The translations under genes were made by a program, and so were the position numbers. The notes under the pieces are model-generated. The model had not been told where the DNA came from. It saw only the letters and a list, made by a program, of their open reading frames with translations, and did not search any database. 64,000 bases of DNA from JASLPR01 sp964496475 (lineage in GTDB: Bacteria > Chloroflexota > UBA11872 > VXNJ01): the NCBI GenBank assembly GCA_964496475.1, contig CAZBZS010000001.1:1-64000 (forward strand), written 5' to 3'. Numbering within the stretch: position 1 is the first letter of the stretch; each line of letters starts with the position of its first letter. This document shows, piece after piece, positions 50,840 to 61,311 of this stretch.

Positions 50840-51607
50840 ATGATCCTGAAGCGATCTAATGCCTACCGGGCGCGCGGGTTCGTGCTGCGCCGTCACGACC
50901 TCGGCGAAGCCGACCGAATCGTGACCCTCTACACCCGCGAGCATGGCAAACGCCGGGCAGTGGCTAAGGGCGTGCGCAAGCCGCAGAGCCGACTGGCCGG
51001 TCATATCGAACTGTTCTCGCTCGTGGATACGTACCTTGTGGTCGGGGGGAATCTGGACGTGTTGACGCAGGCGACAGCGCTGACCACCTATCCGCAACTG
51101 GTGGCGGACCTGGAGCGATTCGCGCAGGCGTCCTGGGCGGCGGAGACGCTGGATAGATTGACTCCCGAGTCCGAGGCGGATTCGTATCTCTTTGACGTTT
51201 TCGAGATCGCGCTGGAACGGATCGCCGCAGCCGAGCGGCCGGGGCTGCATCTGCGGCAATTCGAATTGCTGGCGCTGGATCGGGCCGGTTACCGGCCGCA
51301 ACTCGAACGCTGCGTCGAATGCGGGGAATCGCTGCAGGAAACGACGAACAGATTCGCGCCGCAGGCGGGCGGGGTCGTGTGCCCGAAGTGCCCTCCCGAC
51401 GGATTGTCGATTCCGTTGTCGCTGCGCACGTTGAAATCGACGCGTTGGCTCCTGGCGGCGGAGCCCGGGTCGGCGGGGAGGCTGCAGACGGACGGCGAGT
51501 TGGAAGCCGGGCTGGAAAAGCTGCTGAGGTCGTACCTGACGGCTGTAGTGGGCAGCGGGTTTCGCTCGGCGGACCTGCTGGACCGGGTGCGCTCCAACAA
51601 CGTCTAG
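50840..51607 (+). CDS. recO: DNA repair protein RecO
   Basis: Recombination mediator that loads RecA with RecF/RecR, 255 residues from ATG 50840 (GGAG just upstream). OB-fold N-domain: YRARGFVLRRHDLGEADRIV and LYTREHGKRRAVAKGVRKPQ. Zinc finger with CVEC and CPKC pairs (about 155-190). The longer upstream frame is antisense to the methyltransferase and is not real. Confidence 0.94.
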   Translation: MILKRSNAYRARGFVLRRHDLGEADRIVTLYTREHGKRRAVAKGVRKPQSRLAGHIELFSLVDTYLVVGGNLDVLTQATALTTYPQLVADLERFAQASWAAETLDRLTPESEADSYLFDVFEIALERIAAAERPGLHLRQFELLALDRAGYRPQLERCVECGESLQETTNRFAPQAGGVVCPKCPPDGLSIPLSLRTLKSTRWLLAAEPGSAGRLQTDGELEAGLEKLLRSYLTAVVGSGFRSADLLDRVRSNNV

Positions 51608-51709
51608 AAGAGAGGCGATCGGACGGGTCGCGCGGCATTGACCGCACCGGGCATAATCTCCCGACCTGACTAATCACCCTGCGCTCCCACTCGCACCGAA
51701 CAGGACTGC

Positions 51710-53050
51710 ATGGCCAAGAAAAACAACACGATGGACAAACTGGTCTCCCTGGCCAAGCGGCGCGGGTACGTGTTCCCCAGCTCCGAGATTTACGGCGGCT
51801 TCGGCAGCACCTGGGACTACGGTCCGCTCGGAGCGGAGCTGATCCGTAACATCAAGGAAGCCTGGTGGCGGGACGTAGTGCTGGCGCACGACAATGTCGT
51901 GGGGATCAACGCGTCGATCTTGATGTCGCCGGAGATTTGGAAAGCGTCGGGGCACGTAGAGCATTTCTCAGATCCGCTGGTGGAGTGCAGCAACTGCCGA
52001 CGGAGATTTCGTCCGGATGATCTGGATAAGCCAGACCAGTGCCCGGTGTGCGGGAATAAGGAACTGGGGGAGTCGCGGCAGTTCAATACGATGTTCAAGA
52101 CGTTCGTTGGGCCGGTCGAGGGCGAGGCGGCGGTGGCCTACCTGCGGCCAGAGACGGCGCAGGCGATTTTCGTGAATTTTAAGAACGTACAGCAGGCCGC
52201 CCGGGCGCGGCTGCCGTTTGGCATCGCTCAGATCGGAAAGGCGTTTCGTAACGAAATCACTACCGGCAACTTCCTCTTCCGCACCCGCGAATTTGAACAA
52301 ATGGAGATGGAGTTCTTCGTCCAGCCCGGCGATGACGAGCGTTGGTTCGACTTCTGGGTGAAAGAGCGAATGGACTGGTTCCAACGCTACGGAATCCCGG
52401 AAGAGAAGTTGCGGCTGCGGGCGCACGATCCGGAAGAGCTGGCCCACTACTCGCGGGGTACCAGCGACATCGAGTACGAATTCCCGTTCGGCTGGAGTGA
52501 AATCGAGGGCATCGCCCGGCGGGGAAATTACGACCTACACAAACACCAGGAGGCGTCCGGGAAGGACCTCACCTACTTCGACCAGACGGCGAACGAACAC
52601 GTCCTACCCTGGGTTGTGGAGCCGTCAGTTGGAGTCGACCGCACCGCGCTGGCGTTTCTGGCCGAGGCATACGCCGAGGAGGAGATCGAGTCGGCAAAGG
52701 GCGAGATGGAGACGCGCACCGTCCTGCGCCTTGACCCGCGCCTGGCGCCGACGAAGGTGGCGTTTTTCCCGCTGATCAAGAAAGAGCCACTACAGGAAAT
52801 GGCGCACCGGCTACAGGACGATTCTAGGTTCGACTGGACAACCTTTTACGACGAGGCGGGGGCCATCGGCCGCCGTTACCGGCGGCAGGATGAAGCCGGG
52901 ACGCCCTATTGCGTAACCGTGGACTTCGACTCACTGGATGACAATGCTGTCACGGTGAGAGACCGGGACACTCTGAAACAGGATCGGGTGGCGGTGGCGG
53001 AATTAACGCCCTATCTGAGGGAGAAACTCGCCTGGCGCCAGACAGGCTAA
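51710..53050 (+). CDS. glyS: glycyl-tRNA synthetase (single-chain type)
   Basis: Class II synthetase of the alpha2 type, 446 residues. Motif 1 area YGGFGSTWDYGPLGAELIRN; zinc-like CSNCRRRF...CPVCG insertion near 85-115; motif 2 FRNEITTGNFLFRTREFEQM; motif 3 near VEPSVGVDRTALAFL. The C-terminal anticodon-binding domain is present. Following recO fits the recO-glyQS order of Firmicutes, though here with the unrelated one-chain enzyme. Confidence 0.95.
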   Translation: MAKKNNTMDKLVSLAKRRGYVFPSSEIYGGFGSTWDYGPLGAELIRNIKEAWWRDVVLAHDNVVGINASILMSPEIWKASGHVEHFSDPLVECSNCRRRFRPDDLDKPDQCPVCGNKELGESRQFNTMFKTFVGPVEGEAAVAYLRPETAQAIFVNFKNVQQAARARLPFGIAQIGKAFRNEITTGNFLFRTREFEQMEMEFFVQPGDDERWFDFWVKERMDWFQRYGIPEEKLRLRAHDPEELAHYSRGTSDIEYEFPFGWSEIEGIARRGNYDLHKHQEASGKDLTYFDQTANEHVLPWVVEPSVGVDRTALAFLAEAYAEEEIESAKGEMETRTVLRLDPRLAPTKVAFFPLIKKEPLQEMAHRLQDDSRFDWTTFYDEAGAIGRRYRRQDEAGTPYCVTVDFDSLDDNAVTVRDRDTLKQDRVAVAELTPYLREKLAWRQTG

Positions 53051-53171
53051 GCCTGATTTCTGAGCCTTCGGCTGGGCTGGAACGGTGGCAGATTGGAGGC
53101 GCGCCGGCACGCTAGAAACAGTCAAGTCGGAAGCGTCGGAGAAGCTGGTGGCTTCAAAAAATAGGCTCCGC

Positions 53172-54463
<1,292 letters not shown>

Positions 54464-54528
54464 CGTGTCGCTCAGCGTAAAGATCGGCTATTTGCGCACG
54501 CAACTGCTATGCGCTAGTTTGATCGCCC

Positions 54529-54540
54529 CTCATAAATGAG
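54529..54540. promoter_or_regulatory. palindrome upstream of the oxidoreductase operon
   Basis: CTCATAAATGAG is a perfect inverted repeat (5 bp arms, AA centre) 35 bp before the first start codon of the operon. Possible operator; no clear -35/-10 pair next to it. Confidence 0.3.
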
Positions 54541-54574
54541 ATTTGCCGAAGAGTGAATGCCGGGAGGCGCGAGC

Positions 54575-55777
54575 ATGGCCGACGAGGTCGGTTTCACCAC
54601 CATGGCCGATATTTCCACCGACGCGGGAGACGCCCCCGAGATCGGCATCGGCATGATCGGGTACGCCTTTATGGGCAAAGCCCATTCCAACGGCTATAAG
54701 ACGATTCCGAGCATGATGTTCCCGCCGCCGGCGATTCCAGCATTGAAGAGCATGGCGGGGCGAAACGGGGAGGCGGTGGCGGCGGCGGCAAGGCGATTCG
54801 GCTTTGAACGCCACACCACCGACTGGCGCGATCTGATAACCGATCCCGACATCCAGGTGCTGGATAACGGCGGTCCGAACAACCTGCACCTCGAGCCGAC
54901 GATCGCGGCTGTAGAAGCCGGCAAACACGTTATTTGCGAAAAACCGCTGGGCCGTAATCCGGGCGAGTCGAAGCAGATGTGGGTGGCAGCGGAAAAGGCT
55001 GGGGTGAAGCACATGGCCGCGTTCAACTACCGCTTCGTGCCGGCGATCATCCAGGCAAGGAAGCTGGTGAAAGAAGGGGCCATCGGCGAGGTGTTCCACT
55101 TCCGGGGCCGCTACGCGCAGGAATGGATCATCGATCCGGAGTTCCCGTTGATCTGGCGGCTGGACAAGGACGTAGCCGGGAGCGGGGTGCTGGGCGACCT
55201 TGGTTCGCACACGCTGGACCTCGCAAGGTTCATCGTGGGAGAGATCACGGCGGTGAATGGCCGGCTGAAGACGTTCATCAAGGAACGCCCCCTTGCCGAC
55301 GACACCAGTAAGAAGGGCCCCGTGACGGTCGACGACGCCTACATGGCCCTCTTGGAGTTCGAGAACGGCGCGATCGGTTCGGTGGAGGCGACCCGCTTCG
55401 CCAACGGGCGCAAGAACGGCAACATCTTCGAAATCAACGGCTCGAAGGGATCGATCGCCTACAACATGGAGTCGTTCAATGAACTTGAGGTCTACCTCGC
55501 CGACTCCGAACCGACCGACGCGAACGGCTTTCGCAAGGTGCTCGTGTCCGAGGCGTTTCATCCCTACTGGGAAAACTGGTGGCCGCACGGGCACATGATC
55601 GGATGGGAGCACACGTTCGTACACGAACTTCATCACTTCCTAGACTGCATCGTGAACGACAACGACGTGGCCCCGATGGGCGCGACGTTCGAAGACGGCT
55701 ACAAGTGTGACGTGCTGCTGGCGGCCATCGCGGAATCCGATGCCAACGGCGGGGCGCGGGTCGAAATCTCTTACTAG
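54575..55777 (+). CDS. Gfo/Idh/MocA family oxidoreductase
   Basis: NAD(P)-dependent sugar/cyclitol dehydrogenase, 400 residues from ATG 54575 (GGGAGG 7 bp upstream). Rossmann domain GIGMIGYAFMGKAHSNGY, catalytic EKP in VICEKPLGRNP, and substrate-domain FNYRFVPAIIQ and GDLGSHTLDLARFIVGE with the catalytic His. First gene of a four-gene operon with two TIM-barrel isomerases and another dehydrogenase. Substrate unknown; family members oxidise inositols or the C3 of glycosides. Confidence 0.88.
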   Translation: MADEVGFTTMADISTDAGDAPEIGIGMIGYAFMGKAHSNGYKTIPSMMFPPPAIPALKSMAGRNGEAVAAAARRFGFERHTTDWRDLITDPDIQVLDNGGPNNLHLEPTIAAVEAGKHVICEKPLGRNPGESKQMWVAAEKAGVKHMAAFNYRFVPAIIQARKLVKEGAIGEVFHFRGRYAQEWIIDPEFPLIWRLDKDVAGSGVLGDLGSHTLDLARFIVGEITAVNGRLKTFIKERPLADDTSKKGPVTVDDAYMALLEFENGAIGSVEATRFANGRKNGNIFEINGSKGSIAYNMESFNELEVYLADSEPTDANGFRKVLVSEAFHPYWENWWPHGHMIGWEHTFVHELHHFLDCIVNDNDVAPMGATFEDGYKCDVLLAAIAESDANGGARVEISY

Positions 55778-55807
55778 CAGCGCTCGGGCAGAGCGGGAGG
55801 CATTGCC

Positions 55808-56779
55808 ATGAAGATCGGTGTGTTCGCGGTTCTGATGAGCGGTCAGCCGCTGGAGCAGGTGGCCGGATATTTGAAGAGTCTTGGAGTCGGAGCCATCGAA
55901 CTGGGCTGCGGCGGATATCCGGGAAACGCGCACTGCGACTCGGTCGACCTGCTGGCGAATCCTGACAAGATCGACCACCTGAATGAAGTTCTGGACAAGA
56001 ATGACCTAGAGCTATCGGCTCTGAGCATGCACGGAAACCCGATCCATCCGGATAAGGAGTTCGCCGCGGAGCACGCAAAGGACCAGCAGAACGCGGTGCT
56101 GCTGGCGGAGAAGCTAGGGATCGACACCGTGGTCACCTTCTCTGGCTGTCCGGGCGACAGCCCCGGGGCGAAGTATCCGAACTGGGTGACATGCGCCTGG
56201 CCGCCCGACTATCCCGAGATTTTGCAGTACCAGTGGGACGACGTGCTGGTGCCGTACTGGAAGGAAGCGGCGGCGTTCGCGCGAGATCATGGGGTCACGA
56301 AGATAGGGCTGGAGATGCACCCGGGCTTCTGCGTCTACAACACCGACTCGCTGCTGCGGTTGCGGGATGCCGTAGGGCCGGAGATTGGCGCCAATTACGA
56401 CCCTAGCCACCTTTGGTGGCAGGGCATTGATGTGCCCAACTCAATCCGGGAGATCGGCCGGGCCGGGGCGATGCACCACTTCCACGCGAAGGACACAAAG
56501 GTGGACCCCCAAAACACCCGCCGCACCGGCGTCCTGGACACCAGGCCGTACACCGACGAAATCAACCGCTCGTGGCTCTTCCGTTCGATTGGCTACGGGC
56601 ATGGAATCGACGACTGGAAAGAGATCGTGAGCGAACTCCGGCTCATCGGTTACGACGGCGCTCTGAGCATCGAGCACGAGGACAGCCTCCTCTCCGCCAA
56701 CGAAGGCCTGGAGAAGGGCATCGACGTGCTAAAGCAGGCGCTTGTCACCGAGCCCGCCGGCGAAGCGTATTGGGCCTGA
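55808..56779 (+). CDS. sugar phosphate isomerase/epimerase (TIM barrel)
   Basis: 323-residue AP-endonuclease-2/xylose-isomerase-like barrel. Metal ligands are expected in GLEMHPGF (Glu), NYDPSHLWWQG (Asp, His), HFHAKDTK (His) and LSIEHED (Glu); all are present. Named isomerase by convention, but relatives include dehydratases, epimerases and 3-keto-glycoside lyases. 30 bp after the first dehydrogenase, likely acting on its product. Confidence 0.85.
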   Translation: MKIGVFAVLMSGQPLEQVAGYLKSLGVGAIELGCGGYPGNAHCDSVDLLANPDKIDHLNEVLDKNDLELSALSMHGNPIHPDKEFAAEHAKDQQNAVLLAEKLGIDTVVTFSGCPGDSPGAKYPNWVTCAWPPDYPEILQYQWDDVLVPYWKEAAAFARDHGVTKIGLEMHPGFCVYNTDSLLRLRDAVGPEIGANYDPSHLWWQGIDVPNSIREIGRAGAMHHFHAKDTKVDPQNTRRTGVLDTRPYTDEINRSWLFRSIGYGHGIDDWKEIVSELRLIGYDGALSIEHEDSLLSANEGLEKGIDVLKQALVTEPAGEAYWA

Positions 56780-56807
56780 GCCTAACCAAGACCAGAGGGG
56801 AATGTCC

Positions 56808-57662
56808 ATGGCGACTTTCAAACTTGGCTGCCACCAGATTACGTGGGGACGTGACCTAGACGGCGCCCTGCAGGACATCAGCGACTTCGGCTACCGGGGC
56901 ACGGAGACCTTCGCCCTCGTGGTGGACGATTTCGCCGGACGCGAGGACGAGCTGACGGAGAAGATCAATGCCAAGGGTCTTCAACTGACAGCTCTCTACG
57001 GCGGCGGCGACATGCACGTGGCCGGGAAAGAGGCCGAGGTCATCGAGTACAACCTGAAGATCGCCCGCTTCCTGCAATCCATGGGCGCGGACCGCCTAGT
57101 GCTGGGGCCGGGTCGGAGACGGCCGGAGCCGGCGCCGACCGACGAGCACATGAAGACCATGGCCCGCGTCGCTGAGGAAATCGGGGAGGCCTGCCTTGAC
57201 ATGGGCATCGTGGCTGGCATCCATCCCCACTGGGGCACGCCCGTGCAGGAACGCGTGGACATCACCCGTATCTTTGACGCGCTTGACACCAGCGTCGTGA
57301 AGATGGTGCTGGACCCGGCGCACATCGCCAAGGCTGGGGCCGACCCGCTGGAAGTTGTTGAGACCTACAAGGACATCATCACCTACGTCCATATCAAGGA
57401 CTACTCGCCGGAGCTGGACACGCCGGAGCCCGAGCAGGCGATCGGCCAGGACAACGCGCCGGAGTTGGCGTTCTTCAGCGAGCTCGGCCGCGGAATCGTG
57501 GACACGCCGGGATTCGTGGACGAACTACGCAAGGCCGAATACGACGGCTGGCTGACCATTGAACTAGACCGCACCCAGACCACGCCGCGCGAGAGCCTGG
57601 CCGAGAACACGAAGTACCTGCAGGAAGTGATGGGATTCGACATCGGCGGCGAAAACCACTAG
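56808..57662 (+). CDS. sugar phosphate isomerase/epimerase, IolE-like
   Basis: 284-residue TIM barrel from ATG 56808 (GAGGGGA 6 bp upstream). Features of inosose dehydratase IolE-like proteins: AGIHPHWGTPVQ, VLDPAHIAKAG, TYVHIKDYSPEL, FFSELGRGIVDTPGFVDEL and TIELDRTQT. The metal ligands are complete. It could dehydrate a keto-cyclitol or keto-sugar made by one of the flanking dehydrogenases. Confidence 0.83.
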   Translation: MATFKLGCHQITWGRDLDGALQDISDFGYRGTETFALVVDDFAGREDELTEKINAKGLQLTALYGGGDMHVAGKEAEVIEYNLKIARFLQSMGADRLVLGPGRRRPEPAPTDEHMKTMARVAEEIGEACLDMGIVAGIHPHWGTPVQERVDITRIFDALDTSVVKMVLDPAHIAKAGADPLEVVETYKDIITYVHIKDYSPELDTPEPEQAIGQDNAPELAFFSELGRGIVDTPGFVDELRKAEYDGWLTIELDRTQTTPRESLAENTKYLQEVMGFDIGGENH

Positions 57663-57698
57663 AGCGATATCCCGGGAGACCGGAGAAGTGCCAGCCAA

Positions 57699-58706
57699 AT
57701 GATCAACGTCGGAATCGTCGGCTGCGGGCGAATAATCGAAGACGGCCACGCGCCGGCCTTTCAGAAGCTGACGGATCGCTTCAACGTCGTGGCCCTGGCG
57801 GACACGACCCCGGAGCGGCGCGACGCCGTCGGCGACATGCTGAACGTTCCGGCGAACAAGCGCCTGGCCGACTGGAACGATCTGCTCGCGCTGGACGAGG
57901 TGGATATGGTGGACATGGCGCTGCCGCACTTCCTGCACCTGGAATCGGCAGTGGCGGCGGCGAAATCGGGCAAGAAGATCCTCATGGAAAAACCCATGGC
58001 TACCAGCATGGACGAGGCCGATCAGATCATGGCGGCCATCCGGCAGAACGACGCCACCGCCTGCATCGCCCACAACTACCTCTATCGCGAGTCGGCGATG
58101 AAGGCGTTGCAGCTGATTGAAGAGGGCGTCATTGGAGAGCCGTTCTTCTTCCGGCAGGGCGCGTTCATGCCACGGCACTACGCCGGCACCGCCACCTACG
58201 ACTCGGGCTGGCGGGCGAAGTCGGGCATGGCCGGCGGCGGCGCGCTGATCGACAACTCCTACCACTCTCTCTATCTCGCCGCCGCGTTCCTCGGCTCGCC
58301 AATCGCCAGCGTCTTCACGAAGATGGGCACGTTCGTGCATGACATCGACGTGGAAGACACCGTCCTGCTGTCGCTGACGCACGAAAACGGATGCTTCACC
58401 GCCATCGAAACCGGCTGGAGCACCGGCGCCGCCGAGCCGGTCGATGAGATCCACGGCACCGAGGGCTCAATCGCCTTTCGCCGTCGGTCCCCGCACTTGC
58501 AGCTATACCGCAACGGCGAGTGGGAGGACGTCGAATGGGAGGGCGACTTCTCCTGGGGATTCGACAACCTGTTCGCCGCTTACGCCGACGCGCTGGAAGC
58601 CGGGCAGCCGCCGCCGGTCAGCTTCGAAGACGGCTACATGAATATCAAGGTTGTGATGGCAGCTTACGAGTCGGGGCGCACCGGCAATCCGGTCGATATC
58701 AGCTAG
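57699..58706 (+). CDS. Gfo/Idh/MocA family oxidoreductase
   Basis: 335 residues. NVGIVGCGRIIEDGHAPAFQ nucleotide loop, catalytic ILMEKPMATS and the GGGALIDNSYHSLYLAAAFL segment with the family His. Only distantly like the first dehydrogenase of the operon (different loop and lengths), suggesting a second, different substrate or the reverse step. Its TAG shares CTAG with the end of the convergent SRPBCC pseudogene (4 bp overlap). Confidence 0.87.
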   Translation: MINVGIVGCGRIIEDGHAPAFQKLTDRFNVVALADTTPERRDAVGDMLNVPANKRLADWNDLLALDEVDMVDMALPHFLHLESAVAAAKSGKKILMEKPMATSMDEADQIMAAIRQNDATACIAHNYLYRESAMKALQLIEEGVIGEPFFFRQGAFMPRHYAGTATYDSGWRAKSGMAGGGALIDNSYHSLYLAAAFLGSPIASVFTKMGTFVHDIDVEDTVLLSLTHENGCFTAIETGWSTGAAEPVDEIHGTEGSIAFRRRSPHLQLYRNGEWEDVEWEGDFSWGFDNLFAAYADALEAGQPPPVSFEDGYMNIKVVMAAYESGRTGNPVDIS

Positions 58707-59263
58707 GCGGCCGGTCCCCGGCTTCCGTCTAGGCAGAGTTCTCTAAGCGGAGTTTTGGCTATTGCTTTCGCTTTGCCCGGGTGGGGCTGCCCGGTTTCAA
58801 GAAAGTGTTTCAGCTCTTCCAAATAACGGTTGCTGGCGTGATTGGCTCGCATTTTCATCAACGGCGCAAGCAGACGCATTTGACTTCCGATCTTCACGGA
58901 TATGTGCGTCTTGACCATTGAGCGGTCGTCGTCGATTTCGTTCACCGATCAGCGATTCACGGCCTGCGTAAAGAAGCCGGGAAGTCCCGCGGTGGTCTGG
59001 AGCTGAAAGGATTTCGCGTCCGGATCGAAACCCGTCAAAGTGCGCCTGATCTGACCTATCTTGAACGGGCCGACTGCCGCTATCTCCGCAACCCGCGATG
59101 CACCGATCGCCGAGGAGGTCCCCATCGATGAGGAAACGAAACCGGAAGACCACTCGCCAATATCACCAAAGTTCTCGCCGACGATCTTCCACATGACAGC
59201 CGCCGGTTTGTCGATGGTGATCTCAGCCTTGATATCCAAGATTTCCCCGTGGTCATGATTCAT
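58703..59263 (-). pseudogene. SRPBCC (START/Bet v1-like) protein interrupted by TGA
   Basis: A single frame of about 186 codons with one internal TGA at 58949-58951. N-part: ILDIKAEITIDKPAAVMWKIVGENFGDIGEW, split here as KAEITIDKPAAVMWKIVGEN; C-part: MRLLAPLMKMRANHASNRYLE then EELKHFLETGQPHPGKA. The break falls in QAVNR-stop-SVNEIDDDRS, where relatives often have NRW, so TGG to TGA is likely. Lipid- or polyketide-binding fold; no specific role known. No frameshift is seen. Confidence 0.75.
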
Positions 59264-59312
59264 AAATTTGAAGATCGGGCAGCTTAGCCGCCCGGCACTT
59301 GAGCGTTTCGGA

Positions 59313-61259
59313 CTAGAGCGCCTCTTTGAGGGCGGTCGCTGTGGACCGAGTCATCCCAGGCAGACTGGCGAGTTCGTCAACCCCGGCGGTGCGTATCTTC
59401 GCCATGCTGCCGTACTTGCGGATCAGGGCACGCTTGCGCTTGGGGCCGATACCGGGGATTTCGTCCAGGATCGAGCGGCGGCCTTTCTTGGTTCTGAGCT
59501 TGATGTGAAAGCTCACCGCGAAACGGTGAGCCTCGTCGCGCACCCGTTGCAGCAGGTGGAGGCCGTCGGAAGCGGCAGGCAGCACGACCGGACGCGAGCG
59601 ACCCGGTAAGAAAATCTCTTCGCGCTTCTTGGCGATCGCCGCCACCGGCACGTCAGCGGCGCCTTGTTCCTGCATCGCCGCGAGAGCGGAGGAGAGCTGT
59701 CCTTTGCCGCCATCGATCAGCACCAGGTCGGGAACGGTGAGCCATTCCTTGCTGGAGCCGGCCGTTTGCTCGGTGGCCCCGGGCAGCGCGGCACTTTCAT
59801 CGAAGTCCTTCAGCGCGATGGACTCAAGCCCGGCGGTCTCAAGTTCGCCATCACCACCGGCGATCACCCGTTCGCGCATCCGCTTGAACCGGCGGCCGAT
59901 GACTTCTCGCATAGAGGCGAAATCGTCGTTCCCATGCTCGCCGCGAATCTTGAAGCGCCGGTACTTGCCCTTCTTCGCCACCCCGTCCTCGAAGACGACC
60001 ATGGATGCGACTGTGAGCGACCCCTGGATATGGGAAATGTCGTAGCACTCGATGCGGCGGGGGAGGCGGTGGAGCTCCATGGACTCGCCGATCTGGCGCA
60101 GGGCGTGACGCAAGCGGCGCTCGCTGGTGAGGAAAGCCTTGCGCTCCATTTCCAGGGTGTCCCGAGCGTTCACTTCGGCCAGCTTGACGAGCTTGCGCAA
60201 CGCCCCTCGCTTCGGCGCCCGCACCTCCACCCGGCCGTCGCGCATCGAACTCAACCATTCGCTCATGACCTCCAGATCGTCGATTTCCGCCGGCAGCAAC
60301 ACCTGCTTCGGCACCTGTTCCGAGCGGCCGTAATACTCCCGCACGAACTCCGAAACCAGCTCGCCCATGGGTTCGTCGCCGGTGGCGGTGAGGCAAAAGG
60401 AGTTGCGGCCGATTAGCTTTCCATTGCGAATGGTGAGCACCTGCCCGATGGCCTCACGGCCCTCTCGGGCGATGCCGATCACGTCTTGGTTGCGCCCACC
60501 CGGATCCACAACCTTCTGCTCGGAGACAACCCGCTTCACGGCCAAGAGCCGATCGCGAAAGCTGGCGGCCGACTCGAATCGAAGCTCCGCGGAAGCCCGT
60601 TTCATCCCGGTTTCGAGCGCTTCGACGATGGGCTCATGGTGACCGTCCAGAAAGTTGACCGTCTGATCGATCACCCGGCGGTAATCCTCCACCGAGACGA
60701 CGCGGATACACGGCGCGTTGCAACGGCCGATGTCGTACTTCAGGCACGCCCGGTCCCAGACCTTGTCCATGTCCAGCCGGCAGGTGCGGTACGGGAATAT
60801 GCGATTCAGCAGCTTCAGCGTCTGACGTAGTTGCTTGGCGTTCGGGTACGGGCCGAAGTAGCGGGACCCATCCTTCACAACCCGCCGCGTGGTCATGACC
60901 CGAGGGTAAGTCTCGCCAGTAGTGACCTTCAGGTAGAGGTACTGCTTATCATCCCGGAGCATGACGTTGTAGCGCGGCTGGTGGCGCTTGATGAGGTTGT
61001 TCTCGAGGATCAGCGCCTCAACCTCGGTGTCGGTGACGATGAATTCGAAATCCGCGATGCGCGCTACCAACCGTCTGGTTTTAGGATCCAGATGCCGGCG
61101 GCTGCCAAAATATGAGCGGACGCGATTCCGCAGCGACAGCGCCTTGCCGATGTAGATAATCTGATCGTCGGCGTCCCGCATCAAGTACACGCCAGGAGAG
61201 GCCGGCAGCGTAGCCAGCTTGCCCTCGATCAGCTCGGTGCCCGTTGATTGCTGTGTCAA
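59313..61259 (-). CDS. uvrC: UvrABC system protein C
   Basis: Dual-incision nuclease of nucleotide excision repair, 648 residues from TTG 61259 (GAGG 7 bp upstream; the longer frame has no similarity). GIY-YIG domain PGVYLMRDADDQIIYIGKA, UVR motif near ELRFESAASFRDRLLAVKRV, RNase-H-like endonuclease domain (IECYDISHIQGSLTVASMVV) and C-terminal tandem helix-hairpin-helix (EIPGIGPKRKRALIRKYGSM). Confidence 0.95.
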   Translation of the reverse strand: MTQQSTGTELIEGKLATLPASPGVYLMRDADDQIIYIGKALSLRNRVRSYFGSRRHLDPKTRRLVARIADFEFIVTDTEVEALILENNLIKRHQPRYNVMLRDDKQYLYLKVTTGETYPRVMTTRRVVKDGSRYFGPYPNAKQLRQTLKLLNRIFPYRTCRLDMDKVWDRACLKYDIGRCNAPCIRVVSVEDYRRVIDQTVNFLDGHHEPIVEALETGMKRASAELRFESAASFRDRLLAVKRVVSEQKVVDPGGRNQDVIGIAREGREAIGQVLTIRNGKLIGRNSFCLTATGDEPMGELVSEFVREYYGRSEQVPKQVLLPAEIDDLEVMSEWLSSMRDGRVEVRAPKRGALRKLVKLAEVNARDTLEMERKAFLTSERRLRHALRQIGESMELHRLPRRIECYDISHIQGSLTVASMVVFEDGVAKKGKYRRFKIRGEHGNDDFASMREVIGRRFKRMRERVIAGGDGELETAGLESIALKDFDESAALPGATEQTAGSSKEWLTVPDLVLIDGGKGQLSSALAAMQEQGAADVPVAAIAKKREEIFLPGRSRPVVLPAASDGLHLLQRVRDEAHRFAVSFHIKLRTKKGRRSILDEIPGIGPKRKRALIRKYGSMAKIRTAGVDELASLPGMTRSTATALKEAL

Positions 61260-61311
61260 AGTGGGTCCTCGCGGTCCATCGTTCAATTCTATTTGAAGGT
61301 GACGACTTCGC

